Origin: Gammaproteobacteria bacterium | Lineage (GTDB): Bacteria; Pseudomonadota; Gammaproteobacteria; Steroidobacterales; Steroidobacteraceae | Reading direction: 5' to 3' | Assembly: GCA_024642505.1 (NCBI GenBank) | Contig: JAHEAZ010000012.1 | Coordinates: 1-52,932, forward strand | DNA length: 52,932 nt | Part shown: piece after piece, positions 25,473 through 33,934 of the stretch | Position numbering within the stretch: position 1 is the stretch's first letter | How the letters are laid out: the number at the start of each line of letters is the position of its first letter | Translations under genes and position numbers: made by a program | Notes under the pieces: generated by a model | Seen by the model: the letters and a program-made list of their open reading frames with translations, nothing else | What the model was told of the DNA's origin: nothing | The model's database searches: none

Positions 25473-25928
25473 TCAGTCGAGTTTGAACTCAATCGTGTCC
25501 CAGCGCGTGGTTTCCTCATGCCGTGCCTGGCGGCGTATCGCATCGGCCATTTCGCGCGTGTTCCACGGGACGATCTCTTCGGCAAATTCAACCAACTTGG
25601 CGGGAACCGTTTCGCCGGTACCGAAGGGCTCCATGACGATTACCGGTTTGTCGCAAGCCTTGGCGTAAAGCGCCTGGAACTCGATCAGAACAGGATCGCG
25701 CTCGTACAGACTGGCTAGCAGGATGACGGCTTCGGCATCCGCCATCTGTCCTCGCAGGCCTTCCCTGATGCTTTCCTTGTCAAGCCTGCGAGGAGGCTTG
25801 TCCGGCGCACTGAGGTTGGAATAGAAGAAGTTTACGGCGCTTTCAAGGTACTCGAAGACCCGGAAATACTCGTCGTCGGGTGCGTATAAGTGACTCACGA
25901 ACAGCCGGATCGGATTTTCCTGCGACAT
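25473..25928 (-). CDS. TIR-like (MTH538/DUF1863-type) domain protein
   Basis: A 151-residue stand-alone domain. The first strand IRLFVSHLYA and following helix EYFRVFEYLE match the TIR-like flavodoxin fold. The central strand AVILLASLY, the helix LIEFQALYAKACDKP and strand VIVMEPFG follow the order of Thoeris-type TIR domains; E83 in LIEF lies where the NAD-cleaving Glu of active TIR enzymes is found. No partner sensor or effector (for example a ThsA-like gene) is next to it. The start is an ATG at 25928. It converges with the unknown gene at 25116-25469. A role in anti-phage signalling is possible but unproven; it could be another nucleotide-handling fold. Confidence 0.65.
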   Translation of the reverse strand: MSQENPIRLFVSHLYAPDDEYFRVFEYLESAVNFFYSNLSAPDKPPRRLDKESIREGLRGQMADAEAVILLASLYERDPVLIEFQALYAKACDKPVIVMEPFGTGETVPAKLVEFAEEIVPWNTREMADAIRRQARHEETTRWDTIEFKLD

Positions 25929-26018
25929 GGCTTTTTCCCCTGATCAGCTTCCTTGGCTCACCGATCGTGGCGAAGCCGGGGCCAAGTACTAGAATACGAG
26001 GTTTGAAGCCCGCCGTGA

Positions 26019-26807
26019 ATGCACATGCGCCTGGTCCTTTACAATATCCGCTACGCCACCGGCACGGGTCCATCCTTTCACCTGCCGGTTCCCGGGGCTG
26101 GATACCTGCGCAGTAACCGCCAGGTCCTGGATCGCATCACTTCGTTCCTCAGGGGGCTCGACGCTGACATCATCGGCCTGGTCGAGGTCGACACCGGCTC
26201 AATCCGCACGGGCATGGTCAACCAGGCGCGCTTCATTGCGGACCACCTTGGCCACTACTCTACGTATCAATGCAAATACGGCGAAGACTCGCTCAACCAG
26301 CTCGTACCTATCGTGCGCAAGCAAGGTAACGCCTTCCTGGCAGCGCCGCGCGTTAACGGCGAGCGCTTTCATTACTTCAATGCCGGAATCAAGCGGCTAA
26401 TCATCGAGCTCGAGCTCGACGAGTGTGTCGTTTTCCTCGTGCACCTGTCGCTGAAGTTCCGGCACCGGCATTACCAGTTGCGGCACCTTCATGAACTGAT
26501 TCGTCACCAGGCGAAGCCAGTGATCGTCGCCGGTGACTTCAACACGTTCTGGGGCGATCACGAGATCTATCTGTTCATGCAGGCTGCCGGGCTGACCAGC
26601 GCAAATACCGCGGGCGTACCTTCCTATCCAAGCCGCTGGCCGAGGAAGGAGCTCGACTTTATCCTCTATGGCAAGGGAATCGAGCCGGTCGCGTTCGACG
26701 TACCATCGATTCAGCTATCGGATCACCTGCCCCTGGTGTTCGACTTCGAGGTTGTCCCCGGCGCTGGTAACGCCAGCGAGACCAGAACGCGGCGCGTCGT
26801 GGCCTGA
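26019..26807 (+). CDS. Endonuclease/exonuclease/phosphatase family protein
   Basis: A 262-residue protein of the DNase I-like fold. Metal and catalytic motifs are in order: LVLYNIRYATG (Asn), IIGLVEVDTGS (Glu), VHLSLKFR (His), VAGDFNTFWGD (Asp/Asn) and LSDHLPLVF (Asp-His). The family covers nucleases, inositol phosphatases and sphingomyelinases, so the substrate is open. Start may be ATG 26019 or 26025. It has no signal peptide, so it is probably cytoplasmic. It is followed 25 bases later by the fused beta-oxidation gene; a shared message is possible. Confidence 0.87.
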   Translation: MHMRLVLYNIRYATGTGPSFHLPVPGAGYLRSNRQVLDRITSFLRGLDADIIGLVEVDTGSIRTGMVNQARFIADHLGHYSTYQCKYGEDSLNQLVPIVRKQGNAFLAAPRVNGERFHYFNAGIKRLIIELELDECVVFLVHLSLKFRHRHYQLRHLHELIRHQAKPVIVAGDFNTFWGDHEIYLFMQAAGLTSANTAGVPSYPSRWPRKELDFILYGKGIEPVAFDVPSIQLSDHLPLVFDFEVVPGAGNASETRTRRVVA

Positions 26808-26832
26808 TGCAGCGGGGCCATCGGAGAATTCG

Positions 26833-28866
26833 ATGAGCGGATCGCAGCGTAACTGGTCCCTGGAAATGGATCCCGACGGCATTGCCTGGCTGGGCCTCGA
26901 CTGCGAGGGTGCCGCCGCCAATACGCTCGGGCACGACGTCATGGTCGAACTCAATGAACGGCTCGTCGAGATCGAGCGCATGCCGCCGCGGGCGGTGGTC
27001 GTCTGGTCGGCCAAGGACAACGGCTTCATTGCCGGCGCTGACATCAGCGAATTCACCGGTTTGACCGACAGCGGTCGGGCCTATGAACTCGTTCGTGGCG
27101 GGCAGCAGGTGCTCGATCGATTGGAGGGACTGCCCTGCCCGTCCATCGCGGCGATTCACGGCTTTGCGCTTGGCGGTGGCCTCGAACTGGCTCTCGCCTG
27201 CAGCCACCGCGTGGCTGCCGAGGAGGATGCCAGCTTTGGCCTGCCGGAAGTCATGCTGGGAATCCATCCAGGCTTCGGTGGAACCGTCCGCGCACCGCGG
27301 TTGATCGGCGGGCCGGCCGCCCTGGACCTCATGCTCACCGGAAAGAACATTCGTGCCGGGCAGGCACTGAAGCTGGGCCTGGTGGACCGGCTGGCTCCAC
27401 GTGCAGAACTCAGGGCAGCCGCGCGGCAGCTTGCCCTGGCGCCGCCACCGCGCCGCCGAGCGCGGCTGGGATTGCGCTTGCTGCAGCTGCCGCTGATTCG
27501 CTCGATCGTTGCCTCACAGGCACGCAGGCAGGTCGGTCGACGAGCGCGCGCCGAGCACTATCCGGCGCCGTACGCCATCGTCTCGCTGTGGGAGCGGTTC
27601 GGAGCACAGGGCCAGGGCGCCTATGAAGCGGAGGCCCGATCGATTGCGGGGCTGTTCCTGACGCCGACCTCGCGCAACCTCGTCAGGGTCTTCTTCCTGC
27701 AGAACCGCATGAAGGCTCTGGGTGGCAAGCAGGCAAGAAAATTCAAGGCTGTGCATGTCATCGGCGCGGGTGTCATGGGTGGGGATATCGCGGCGTGGTG
27801 CGCCTATCGGGGTATGAGCGTAACACTGCAGGACCGGGAGTTGCGCTACGTGGAGCCGGCCCTGCGGCGTGCCCGGGAGTTCTTCTCGCGCCGTTGCCGC
27901 CGGCCGGGCCAGGCCGACGAGTGCATGGCGCGCCTGCGTGCTGATGTTGAGGGCAGAGGCGCCTCCGACGCCGACCTGGTCATCGAGGCGATCTTCGAGA
28001 ACGCGCAGGCGAAGCGTGAGTTGTATTCACGCCTCGAGCCAATGCTCAGGCCGGAGGCCCTGCTGGCGACCAATACATCGAGCATCATGCTGGAGGACCT
28101 GGCGCGGGGCCTGGCCGATCCCGGTCGGCTGGTTGGCCTGCACTTCTTCAATCCCGTCGCACGAATGCTGCTGATCGAGGTCATCCGTGGACAGGCAACA
28201 CGTGAGGTCGCTTTGCAGGATGCGCTCGCGTTCACGCGGCAACTCGACAAGCTTCCCCTGCCGTGTCGAAGCGCGCCCGGATTCGTTGTAAACCGTATCC
28301 TCATGCCGTACATGATGGAGGCCATGTTCGCGGCTGAATCGGGTATTCCGCTTGAGGTAATCGATCGAGCCGCAGTCGACTTCGGGATGCCCATGGGACC
28401 AGTCGAGTTGGCCGACACGGTCGGCCTGGATGTGGCGATGAATGTTGGCCGGATCCTGGCAGAGGCCTTCGGGCGCGAGGCCCCTGCGAGAGTCAGCGAG
28501 CTGGTCGAGGCAGGGCACCTGGGCAGGAAGTCGGGTCGCGGGTACTACGTCTGGCGGGATGGCAAGCCCGTAAAGGACGCCACTGCCGCCACCGCGCCTG
28601 CCGATCTGCAGGACCGCCTGGTACTTCAGTTCGTAAACGAATCGGTTGCGTGTCTGAGGGAGGGCGTAGTGGCCGACGCGGACTTGCTGGATGCCGGGAT
28701 GATATTCGGCACCGGGTTCGCGCCATTCCGGGGCGGGCCGATCCATTACGCGCGTGAGCGAGGCGTCGAGGAAGTTATCACCCGGCTGGAGGATCTCGAG
28801 CTTCGCTACGGCCCGCGCTTCCGGCCCGATGAGGGCTGGTCCACTCTGACGGCCTTGCGGCCATGA
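26833..28866 (+). CDS. Fused enoyl-CoA hydratase / 3-hydroxyacyl-CoA dehydrogenase (FadJ/FadB-like)
   Basis: A 677-residue enzyme for two steps of fatty acid beta-oxidation. The hydratase half (residues 1-190) shows the oxyanion motif GADISEF, FALGGGLELALAC (catalytic Glu, E118) and FGLPEVMLGIHPGFGG (second Glu, E139). A linker leads to the NAD-binding loop VIGAGVMGGDIA (about residue 314), followed by NTSSIMLEDLA, GLHFFNPV and FVVNRI of the 3-hydroxyacyl-CoA dehydrogenase. Length is slightly shorter than E. coli FadJ (714). The ATG at 26833 has GGAG seven bases upstream. It lacks an adjacent thiolase gene. It could also serve short or branched acyl-CoAs. Confidence 0.92.
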   Translation: MSGSQRNWSLEMDPDGIAWLGLDCEGAAANTLGHDVMVELNERLVEIERMPPRAVVVWSAKDNGFIAGADISEFTGLTDSGRAYELVRGGQQVLDRLEGLPCPSIAAIHGFALGGGLELALACSHRVAAEEDASFGLPEVMLGIHPGFGGTVRAPRLIGGPAALDLMLTGKNIRAGQALKLGLVDRLAPRAELRAAARQLALAPPPRRRARLGLRLLQLPLIRSIVASQARRQVGRRARAEHYPAPYAIVSLWERFGAQGQGAYEAEARSIAGLFLTPTSRNLVRVFFLQNRMKALGGKQARKFKAVHVIGAGVMGGDIAAWCAYRGMSVTLQDRELRYVEPALRRAREFFSRRCRRPGQADECMARLRADVEGRGASDADLVIEAIFENAQAKRELYSRLEPMLRPEALLATNTSSIMLEDLARGLADPGRLVGLHFFNPVARMLLIEVIRGQATREVALQDALAFTRQLDKLPLPCRSAPGFVVNRILMPYMMEAMFAAESGIPLEVIDRAAVDFGMPMGPVELADTVGLDVAMNVGRILAEAFGREAPARVSELVEAGHLGRKSGRGYYVWRDGKPVKDATAATAPADLQDRLVLQFVNESVACLREGVVADADLLDAGMIFGTGFAPFRGGPIHYARERGVEEVITRLEDLELRYGPRFRPDEGWSTLTALRP

Positions 28867-28935
28867 ACGCTGTGATAGGATCGCGCCCCAAGATGCAAAA
28901 TACTCAATTGCGCCATCTGGTCGCCCACATCCTGC

Positions 28936-30003
28936 ATGTCTGAAAAGCCACTCGACCTAGCGATCCTGCGTGCCTTCACCCCGCTCGACGGGCTGCGGGT
29001 CGAGAACGTTCACGCGCTGGCACGCAAGACCACCGTTCGTGAGTTGGACAGCGGCAGGGTCCTGTTCAAGGAAGGCGATAACGACAAGCGCACCTTCTAC
29101 CTGGTTGCGGGTGATCTCGAGCTGCGTTCGGGAGAGCGAACAGTCTCCACGCTGCGCGGCGGCACGCCGGAGGCCCGCAATGCGGTTGCGCCTGGTCAGC
29201 CGCGTCGATTCACCGCGCGTGCCCTGTCCAATGTCGAGTACATTTCGATCGACAGCGACATGCTCGACGTGCTCCTGACGTGGGACCAGACCGGCACCTA
29301 TGAAGTCGGCGAGATCAAGGGCGAGTCTGCGGCAGCGGCCGAGAGCGACGACTGGATGACCACGCTGCTGCAAACCAAGGCGTTTCACCGGATCCCGCCG
29401 GCCAACATCCAGGCGCTGTTCATGCGCATGGAGCGCATCAACTGCAAGGCCGGTGACGAGATCATCAAGCAGGGCAGCGAAGGCGACTATTTCTACGTGA
29501 TCACGCGTGGCAGATGTGTGGTGACGCGCGAGACGCCACTGAACCGTGAGGGTATTCGACTTGCCGAGCTTGCCGCCGGCGAGTCATTCGGCGAGGAGGC
29601 ACTGATCTCCGAAACCAAGCGCAACGCAACCGTCACTATGCTCACAGACGGTGCATTGATGCGGCTCAATAAGTCCGATTTCGATGACTTGCTGCACGAG
29701 CCGCTGCTGAGATGGGTCGACCTTGACCACGCTCGCGAGCTGATCAAGCGCGGGGCCCGCTGGCTGGACGTCCGCCTGCCGAGTGAGTTCGAGATCTACC
29801 ATCTCGATGAGGCAATCAACATTCCGCTTTACTTCATCCGCATGAAGCTCAGGACTCTGGACACGGATGTCCCGTATGTCGTCTTGTGTGATACGGGGCG
29901 GCGCAGCTCCGCCGGTGCATTCCTGTTGAGCGAACGCGGTTTCGAGGCCTACTGCCTGAAAGGCGGCCTGACGGAAAATGCTCTCGGCCCCGGCGGCGAG
30001 TGA
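28936..30003 (+). CDS. Protein with two cyclic-nucleotide-binding domains and a rhodanese domain
   Basis: A 355-residue sensor-effector protein. The first CNB domain (about 15-115) is degenerate at the phosphate loop. The second (about 140-260) keeps the canonical GESFGEEALISETKRNATV, so it should bind cAMP or a related nucleotide. The C-terminal rhodanese domain (about 270-350) has WLDVRLPSEFEIYHL and the active loop CDTGRRS with its sulfur-carrying Cys. A nucleotide-gated sulfurtransferase or phosphatase-like activity is a reasonable guess. There is no membrane helix or DNA-binding domain. It converges with pilZ, with a hairpin between them. Confidence 0.9.
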   Translation: MSEKPLDLAILRAFTPLDGLRVENVHALARKTTVRELDSGRVLFKEGDNDKRTFYLVAGDLELRSGERTVSTLRGGTPEARNAVAPGQPRRFTARALSNVEYISIDSDMLDVLLTWDQTGTYEVGEIKGESAAAAESDDWMTTLLQTKAFHRIPPANIQALFMRMERINCKAGDEIIKQGSEGDYFYVITRGRCVVTRETPLNREGIRLAELAAGESFGEEALISETKRNATVTMLTDGALMRLNKSDFDDLLHEPLLRWVDLDHARELIKRGARWLDVRLPSEFEIYHLDEAINIPLYFIRMKLRTLDTDVPYVVLCDTGRRSSAGAFLLSERGFEAYCLKGGLTENALGPGGE

Positions 30004-30012
30004 CTCGCGCCG

Positions 30013-30034
30013 GCAGCGCGCGCAGCGGCGCTGC
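30013..30034. terminator. Hairpin between convergent genes, possible bidirectional terminator
   Basis: GCAGCGC (30013-30019) and GCGCTGC (30028-30034) are perfect seven-base arms around an eight-base loop, exactly between the rhodanese gene stop and the pilZ stop. No T-run follows, so it would be a weak or Rho-assisted terminator. Confidence 0.35.
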
Positions 30035-30384
30035 TACATGGTGTGGGTTTGCTTGTCGCCGCCCAGCGCGCCGGCGAGGTAGGATTCGATCTTCTTCTGC
30101 GTCGAGCCGCGATCCTGTTCGCTGAACTGCACGCCGATACCCGCTGTGCGCTTGCCCTGCGCGCCCTTTGGCGTCACCCAGATGACCTTTCCGGCTACCG
30201 GCAGTTTCTCCGGCTCGCCCATCAGGTTCAGCAACATGAAGACCTCGTCGCCGAGTCGGTAGTTGCTGTTGGTAGGAATGAACAGCCCACCGTTCCTGAC
30301 AAATGGCATATAGGCAAGATACAGCGCGCTCTTGTCCTTGATGGTGAGCGTCAGCAGTCCTGGTTTCGTCGAGGGAGAGCGCAT
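30034..30384 (-). CDS. pilZ: PilZ domain protein, type IV pilus assembly type
   Basis: A 116-residue small PilZ-fold protein needed for type IV pilus biogenesis in relatives. The family signature is the sequence LTLTIKDKSALYLAYMPFVRNGGLF and the region GEVFMLLNLM-like (DEVFMLLNLMGEPEKLPVAGKVIWVTPK). The c-di-GMP-binding RxxxR motif is missing, as usual in this branch; these proteins do not bind c-di-GMP. The ATG at 30384 has AAGG six bases upstream; a TTG two codons earlier is possible. It lies two bases after the holB stop, the standard holB-pilZ arrangement; tatD, often next, is not present. It could have another role if no pili exist. Confidence 0.9.
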   Translation of the reverse strand: MRSPSTKPGLLTLTIKDKSALYLAYMPFVRNGGLFIPTNSNYRLGDEVFMLLNLMGEPEKLPVAGKVIWVTPKGAQGKRTAGIGVQFSEQDRGSTQKKIESYLAGALGGDKQTHTM

Positions 30385-30386
30385 CG

Positions 30387-31451
30387 TCAACCTTGTATCT
30401 CCATCCTGCCGGCGGTCCTGCCGGCCAGGGCATTAACAAACTGAACCAGCAGGTCCTCCAGCAGCAGTTGCGTGTTCAACGAACTTTCCAGCAACTGGCG
30501 GGCGTCGCGCACCTTGTCCAGCAATGTAAATGCGGACTTAATGTTCACGCCGACATCCGCGGATGGCAAGCGAAAATCGTGATTATTGTTAACCACGTCA
30601 CTCCCGGATGCACGCTCCCTGATCTGGGACTCCAGCCAGCTTTCGAGCCATGCGAGGCGGGCCGCCGGCCGGTCCTTGCTCCATTGCGCCGCGATTTCCA
30701 GTGGGTCGAGAGCCCCGCCCGACCCGCCTTGAGCCAACAATGTGCGCATCTCGCCAGTCAATTCCCCGGCTCCCTCCCCGGCCAGGTCCAGCGCCCGGAA
30801 AGGCGCACCGGCAGCCAGCTTGAGCAAGTCTGGCCAGTCCTGACGGGGGAGTTCGCCATTCAGCCAGGCTACTGCCTCCTTGTCGGGAGGGGTGGTAATC
30901 CGGACACGTTGACACCGGCTGACGACCGTACGCGGCAGGCGATCGGGTCGCGAAGCCGCCAGGATCAGAAACGTGTCCTCAGGTGGTTCCTCAAGAGTCT
31001 TTAGTAAGGCATTGTTTGCTTGGAGATTCATTTTGTCAGCAGGATCGATGATGCCAGCCTTGCCTCCCCCGCTGTAGCTGCGCAGCGTCAGTTTGGCGCA
31101 CAGCTCCCTGATCTGGTCGACTTTGATGTAGCTAGCCTTCTCCTCCAGCTCCACCGAATAGAAATCCGGATGATTCCCTGCCAGGAACAGGACGCAGCTC
31201 CGGCAACGTCCGCAGGGCGCCGCCCCGGACTCGTGGCACAGGACCAGGTTCGCAGTCCACAGGGCGAGCGCCGACTGTCCGGCACCACCCGTGCCGTGAA
31301 TGAGAATCCCGTGGGCCAGCTTTCCATCGCGCCGCGCAGTGGCCAGCTGCTCCCGCGCCTGTCGGAGCCATGGAGCGCCTGCCCGCACGAGCATTGCGGC
31401 ATGGTCCCGCGCTGTGACGTCGTCGACGGCGGGCTGCTTACGCCGGGCCAT
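30387..31451 (-). CDS. holB: DNA polymerase III subunit delta'
   Basis: A 354-residue clamp-loader subunit of the replicative polymerase. It shows the N-terminal HGILIHGTGGAGQSAL loop, where the P-loop Lys is replaced by Gln as in a non-ATPase subunit, and the zinc motif CHESGAAPCGRCRSC. It also has HPDFYSVE, KVDQIRELC, GKAGIIDPADKMN and NALLKTLEEPP, all delta' hallmarks. The ATG at 31451 (MARRKQP) overlaps the tmk 3' end by 14 bases. The gene lies between tmk and pilZ, its usual place. Translation is probably coupled to tmk. Confidence 0.95.
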   Translation of the reverse strand: MARRKQPAVDDVTARDHAAMLVRAGAPWLRQAREQLATARRDGKLAHGILIHGTGGAGQSALALWTANLVLCHESGAAPCGRCRSCVLFLAGNHPDFYSVELEEKASYIKVDQIRELCAKLTLRSYSGGGKAGIIDPADKMNLQANNALLKTLEEPPEDTFLILAASRPDRLPRTVVSRCQRVRITTPPDKEAVAWLNGELPRQDWPDLLKLAAGAPFRALDLAGEGAGELTGEMRTLLAQGGSGGALDPLEIAAQWSKDRPAARLAWLESWLESQIRERASGSDVVNNNHDFRLPSADVGVNIKSAFTLLDKVRDARQLLESSLNTQLLLEDLLVQFVNALAGRTAGRMEIQG

Positions 31452-32088
31452 GCGCTCGAGCCAGGTCGTTCGCGAAATGATCCAGCGCATCGGCCACGTC
31501 GGTTGCGACCGCCTCGACCGTTCGGGTTGCATCGATGCGGACCACTCGCTCCGGCTCCCGCGCGAGGATTGCGAGATAGCCGTCCCGGACGCGCTGGAAG
31601 AACTCGCCCTGCTCCGATTCGAAGCGGTCGGATGGCTCTCCTCGTTGGGCGGTCCGTGCCGTGGCCAGGTCGACCGGTGCATCGAGCAGCAAGGTGAGGT
31701 CCGGCCGGCGGCCCCGCTGGGCGATTTCTTCAAGCACGCGAATGTGTCTCAGCGGAATCCCGCGACCTGCGCCCTGGTACGCTTCAGTAGCGTCTGTGAA
31801 GCGATCGCATAGCACCCAGGCACCGCGCGCCAGCGCCGGCTCGATCAGGTTGTCCAGGTGCAACGACCGCGCCGCGAACATCAGCAGGAGTTCCGACACG
31901 CCGTCCACAGTATCCTGTTGAGGTTCTAGCACCAGTCGCCGGATCGTTTCCGCGAGCGGCGTGCCACCGGGTTCCCGCGTCATCACCACCTCGAGACCGC
32001 GGCGACGCAAGTGCCCGGCCGCCTGCACCAACTGGGTGGACTTGCCGACGCCCTCGATGCCCTCGAATGTGATGAAGTGTCCAGGCAT
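31438..32088 (-). CDS. tmk: Thymidylate kinase
   Basis: A 216-residue kinase making dTDP from dTMP. The P-loop is FEGIEGVGKSTQ (residues 9-19), followed by TREPGGTP, the CDRFTDAT segment (DRY-like) and the lid region RGEPSDRFES. The ATG at 32088 is chosen over a TTG at 32094 because GGAG lies nine bases upstream of it. The mltG stop ends two bases before it, and its own 3' end overlaps holB. The order mltG-tmk-holB is common in gammaproteobacteria. Confidence 0.96.
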   Translation of the reverse strand: MPGHFITFEGIEGVGKSTQLVQAAGHLRRRGLEVVMTREPGGTPLAETIRRLVLEPQQDTVDGVSELLLMFAARSLHLDNLIEPALARGAWVLCDRFTDATEAYQGAGRGIPLRHIRVLEEIAQRGRRPDLTLLLDAPVDLATARTAQRGEPSDRFESEQGEFFQRVRDGYLAILAREPERVVRIDATRTVEAVATDVADALDHFANDLARAHGPA

Positions 32089-32090
32089 GC

Positions 32091-33146
32091 TCAATGTGCT
32101 CCTTCGCGCGCGGCGCCGCGCAGGGCTGCAATGTACCGCGCCACGTTGTCGTTGTGCTCGGCCAGCGACCGCGCAAATCGGTGACGCCCGTCACCGAGGC
32201 CGGTGGCTACGAAGTAGAGCGCTTCGGTGTCGGCGGGCTTGACGGCGGCTCGCAGCGCGTCCCGGCCGACCAGGGCGATCGGCGTCGGCGGCAGTCCCGC
32301 GCGGGTGTAGGTATTGTAAGGCGTATCCCGCAGCAGGTCGGCCCGACGCAGGTTGCCGTCGAAAGATTGCCCGAGCCCGTAGATGACCGTCGGGTCCGTC
32401 TGCAACCGCATGCCAAGCCGCAGTCGATTGGCAAATACGCCGGCGATCATCGCACGCTCATCCGCCACGCCGGTCTCCTTCTCGATGATCGATGCGAGGA
32501 TCAGCGCCTGGTATGGCGTCGCCAGCGGCAGGTCATCCTGACGCTCTGCCCATGCCGCTTCGAGCTCCCGCTCGAGCCGCTCGCGCGCCTGGGCCAGGAT
32601 TTCGATGTCTGCGGTGCCGCGCGGGAACAGGTAGGTGTCGGGAAACAACATGCCCTCGGGACTCTTTCCTGCCAGGTCAATGGCCTCCAGCATGCGCATC
32701 TCGTCTGCATCCGCAAGGGTCGGCACGATGGCAGGGTGCTGCTCTATGGCCGCGAACGCCTGCCGAAAGGTCCAGCCCTCCGGTACCGTAACGGCGTGCA
32801 GCTGAACCCGCCCAGCGACGAACATGTCGAGCATTTGCCGCGGCGTAACTCCTGGCTCGACCTGGTATTCACCAGCGCGAATTCGCCCGGCGAGATCTTC
32901 CCGCCGGGCCTGACGGATAAAGCTGCCCGGATGCTCCAGCAGCCCTTCTCCCGCCAGCATTCGTGCGACCGCCTGGAGCGAGCTGCCCGGCGCGATGACC
33001 ACGGCACGAGTCGCTTCGAGACTCCCGACGGGCTCATCGAGACGCTGTTGGTCGACGCGTCCGAGGAGCGCCCAACCCGCCCAGGCGAGAAGCAGCGCCA
33101 GCGCCGTGGCGCCCGCCAGGATCCGGATCAGCCTTGATCGAGCCAT
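32091..33146 (-). CDS. mltG: Endolytic murein transglycosylase MltG
   Basis: A 351-residue inner-membrane enzyme that cleaves nascent glycan strands and helps end peptidoglycan chains. One N-terminal membrane helix (about 8-27, ILAGATALALLLAWAGWALL) is followed by a LysM-like part (VAVAGS region, VVIAPGSSLQAVARML) and the YceG catalytic domain. The catalytic Glu is in LASIIEKETG; other marks are MRLQTDPTVIYGLG and YNTYTRAGLPPTPI. The ATG at 33146 lies inside the end of pabC (19-base overlap). The pabC-mltG-tmk order is usual. Confidence 0.95.
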   Translation of the reverse strand: MARSRLIRILAGATALALLLAWAGWALLGRVDQQRLDEPVGSLEATRAVVIAPGSSLQAVARMLAGEGLLEHPGSFIRQARREDLAGRIRAGEYQVEPGVTPRQMLDMFVAGRVQLHAVTVPEGWTFRQAFAAIEQHPAIVPTLADADEMRMLEAIDLAGKSPEGMLFPDTYLFPRGTADIEILAQARERLERELEAAWAERQDDLPLATPYQALILASIIEKETGVADERAMIAGVFANRLRLGMRLQTDPTVIYGLGQSFDGNLRRADLLRDTPYNTYTRAGLPPTPIALVGRDALRAAVKPADTEALYFVATGLGDGRHRFARSLAEHNDNVARYIAALRGAAREGAH

Positions 33147-33934
33147 CGGTTGAATTCCGCCGCTATCGTACCTCGCGCAAGCGGCCTGCCGTCCAGCTCG
33201 CGCGCCGGCCATGCGCCAATTATGGCATTGGTCAGGAAGACCTCCCCGGCGGTAAACAACTGTTGCGGACGAAGATCGGTCTCGCAGGTGGTAATGCCGT
33301 GGCTGCCAGCCCACCGCAGGACTTCACGGCGCATCACACCGGCTACGCCGCAACGGTCGACACGCGGGGTGAGGAGACCAGCTCCCGCCAGGATGAACAG
33401 GTTTGAGTGGGTTCCACAGACCACCAGTCCGTCGTCATCCAGCATCAGACCTTCCGCAATCAATTCGTCGTGCCACTCGGCTTGGGCCAGGACCTGCTCA
33501 AGCCGGCACAGGTGCTTGAGGCCGGCGATGGCGGGATTTCGCGCCAGCCGGGTCGTGCAGATGCGCAGCCGGATGCCCTGAGATGCATTTCCTTCCGGGT
33601 AGGCGGGCGCTGGAAACGCTGCGACGATTCGGGTCGGCGTCGGGCTGACCGGAGGGCGGTATCCGCGCACGCCACCGCCCCGGGTGACGATCACTTTGAC
33701 GACACACTCCGCTGCGGCAGCCACCGTGAAGATTTCCTTCTCGAGTTGCCCGAGGTCCGGAACCGCCAGTCCGAGGCGCCTGCAACCCGCAGCAAGACGC
33801 TCGAGGTGAAGGGATAGCAGCCGCGCGCGGCCCCGCCGGATCGCGATGGTCTCGAAGAGTCCGTCACCGTACTGCAGTCCCCGATCCAGGGCGTCGATCA
33901 CCGTGCCAGGGCTGCCATTGACCAGGATGTTCAT
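33128..33934 (-). CDS. pabC: Aminodeoxychorismate lyase
   Basis: A 268-residue PLP enzyme that converts aminodeoxychorismate to 4-aminobenzoate in folate synthesis. The PLP lysine is K140 in LKHLCRLEQV; YGDGLFETI, TRGGGVRGY and ETDL motifs are present. The ATG at 33934 overlaps the pabB stop by four bases (ATGA), so the two steps are translated together. Class IV aminotransferases look similar; the pabB neighbour settles the call. Length is close to E. coli PabC. Confidence 0.93.
   Translation of the reverse strand: MNILVNGSPGTVIDALDRGLQYGDGLFETIAIRRGRARLLSLHLERLAAGCRRLGLAVPDLGQLEKEIFTVAAAAECVVKVIVTRGGGVRGYRPPVSPTPTRIVAAFPAPAYPEGNASQGIRLRICTTRLARNPAIAGLKHLCRLEQVLAQAEWHDELIAEGLMLDDDGLVVCGTHSNLFILAGAGLLTPRVDRCGVAGVMRREVLRWAGSHGITTCETDLRPQQLFTAGEVFLTNAIIGAWPARELDGRPLARGTIAAEFNRWLDQG

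Noticed and set aside
25473-26807. A complete Thoeris defence system made of the TIR-like gene and a neighbour.
   Set aside because: No ThsA-like SIR2/SLOG or other known effector gene is adjacent; the nearest nuclease-fold gene (26019) is divergent and looks like a general endonuclease/exonuclease/phosphatase protein.
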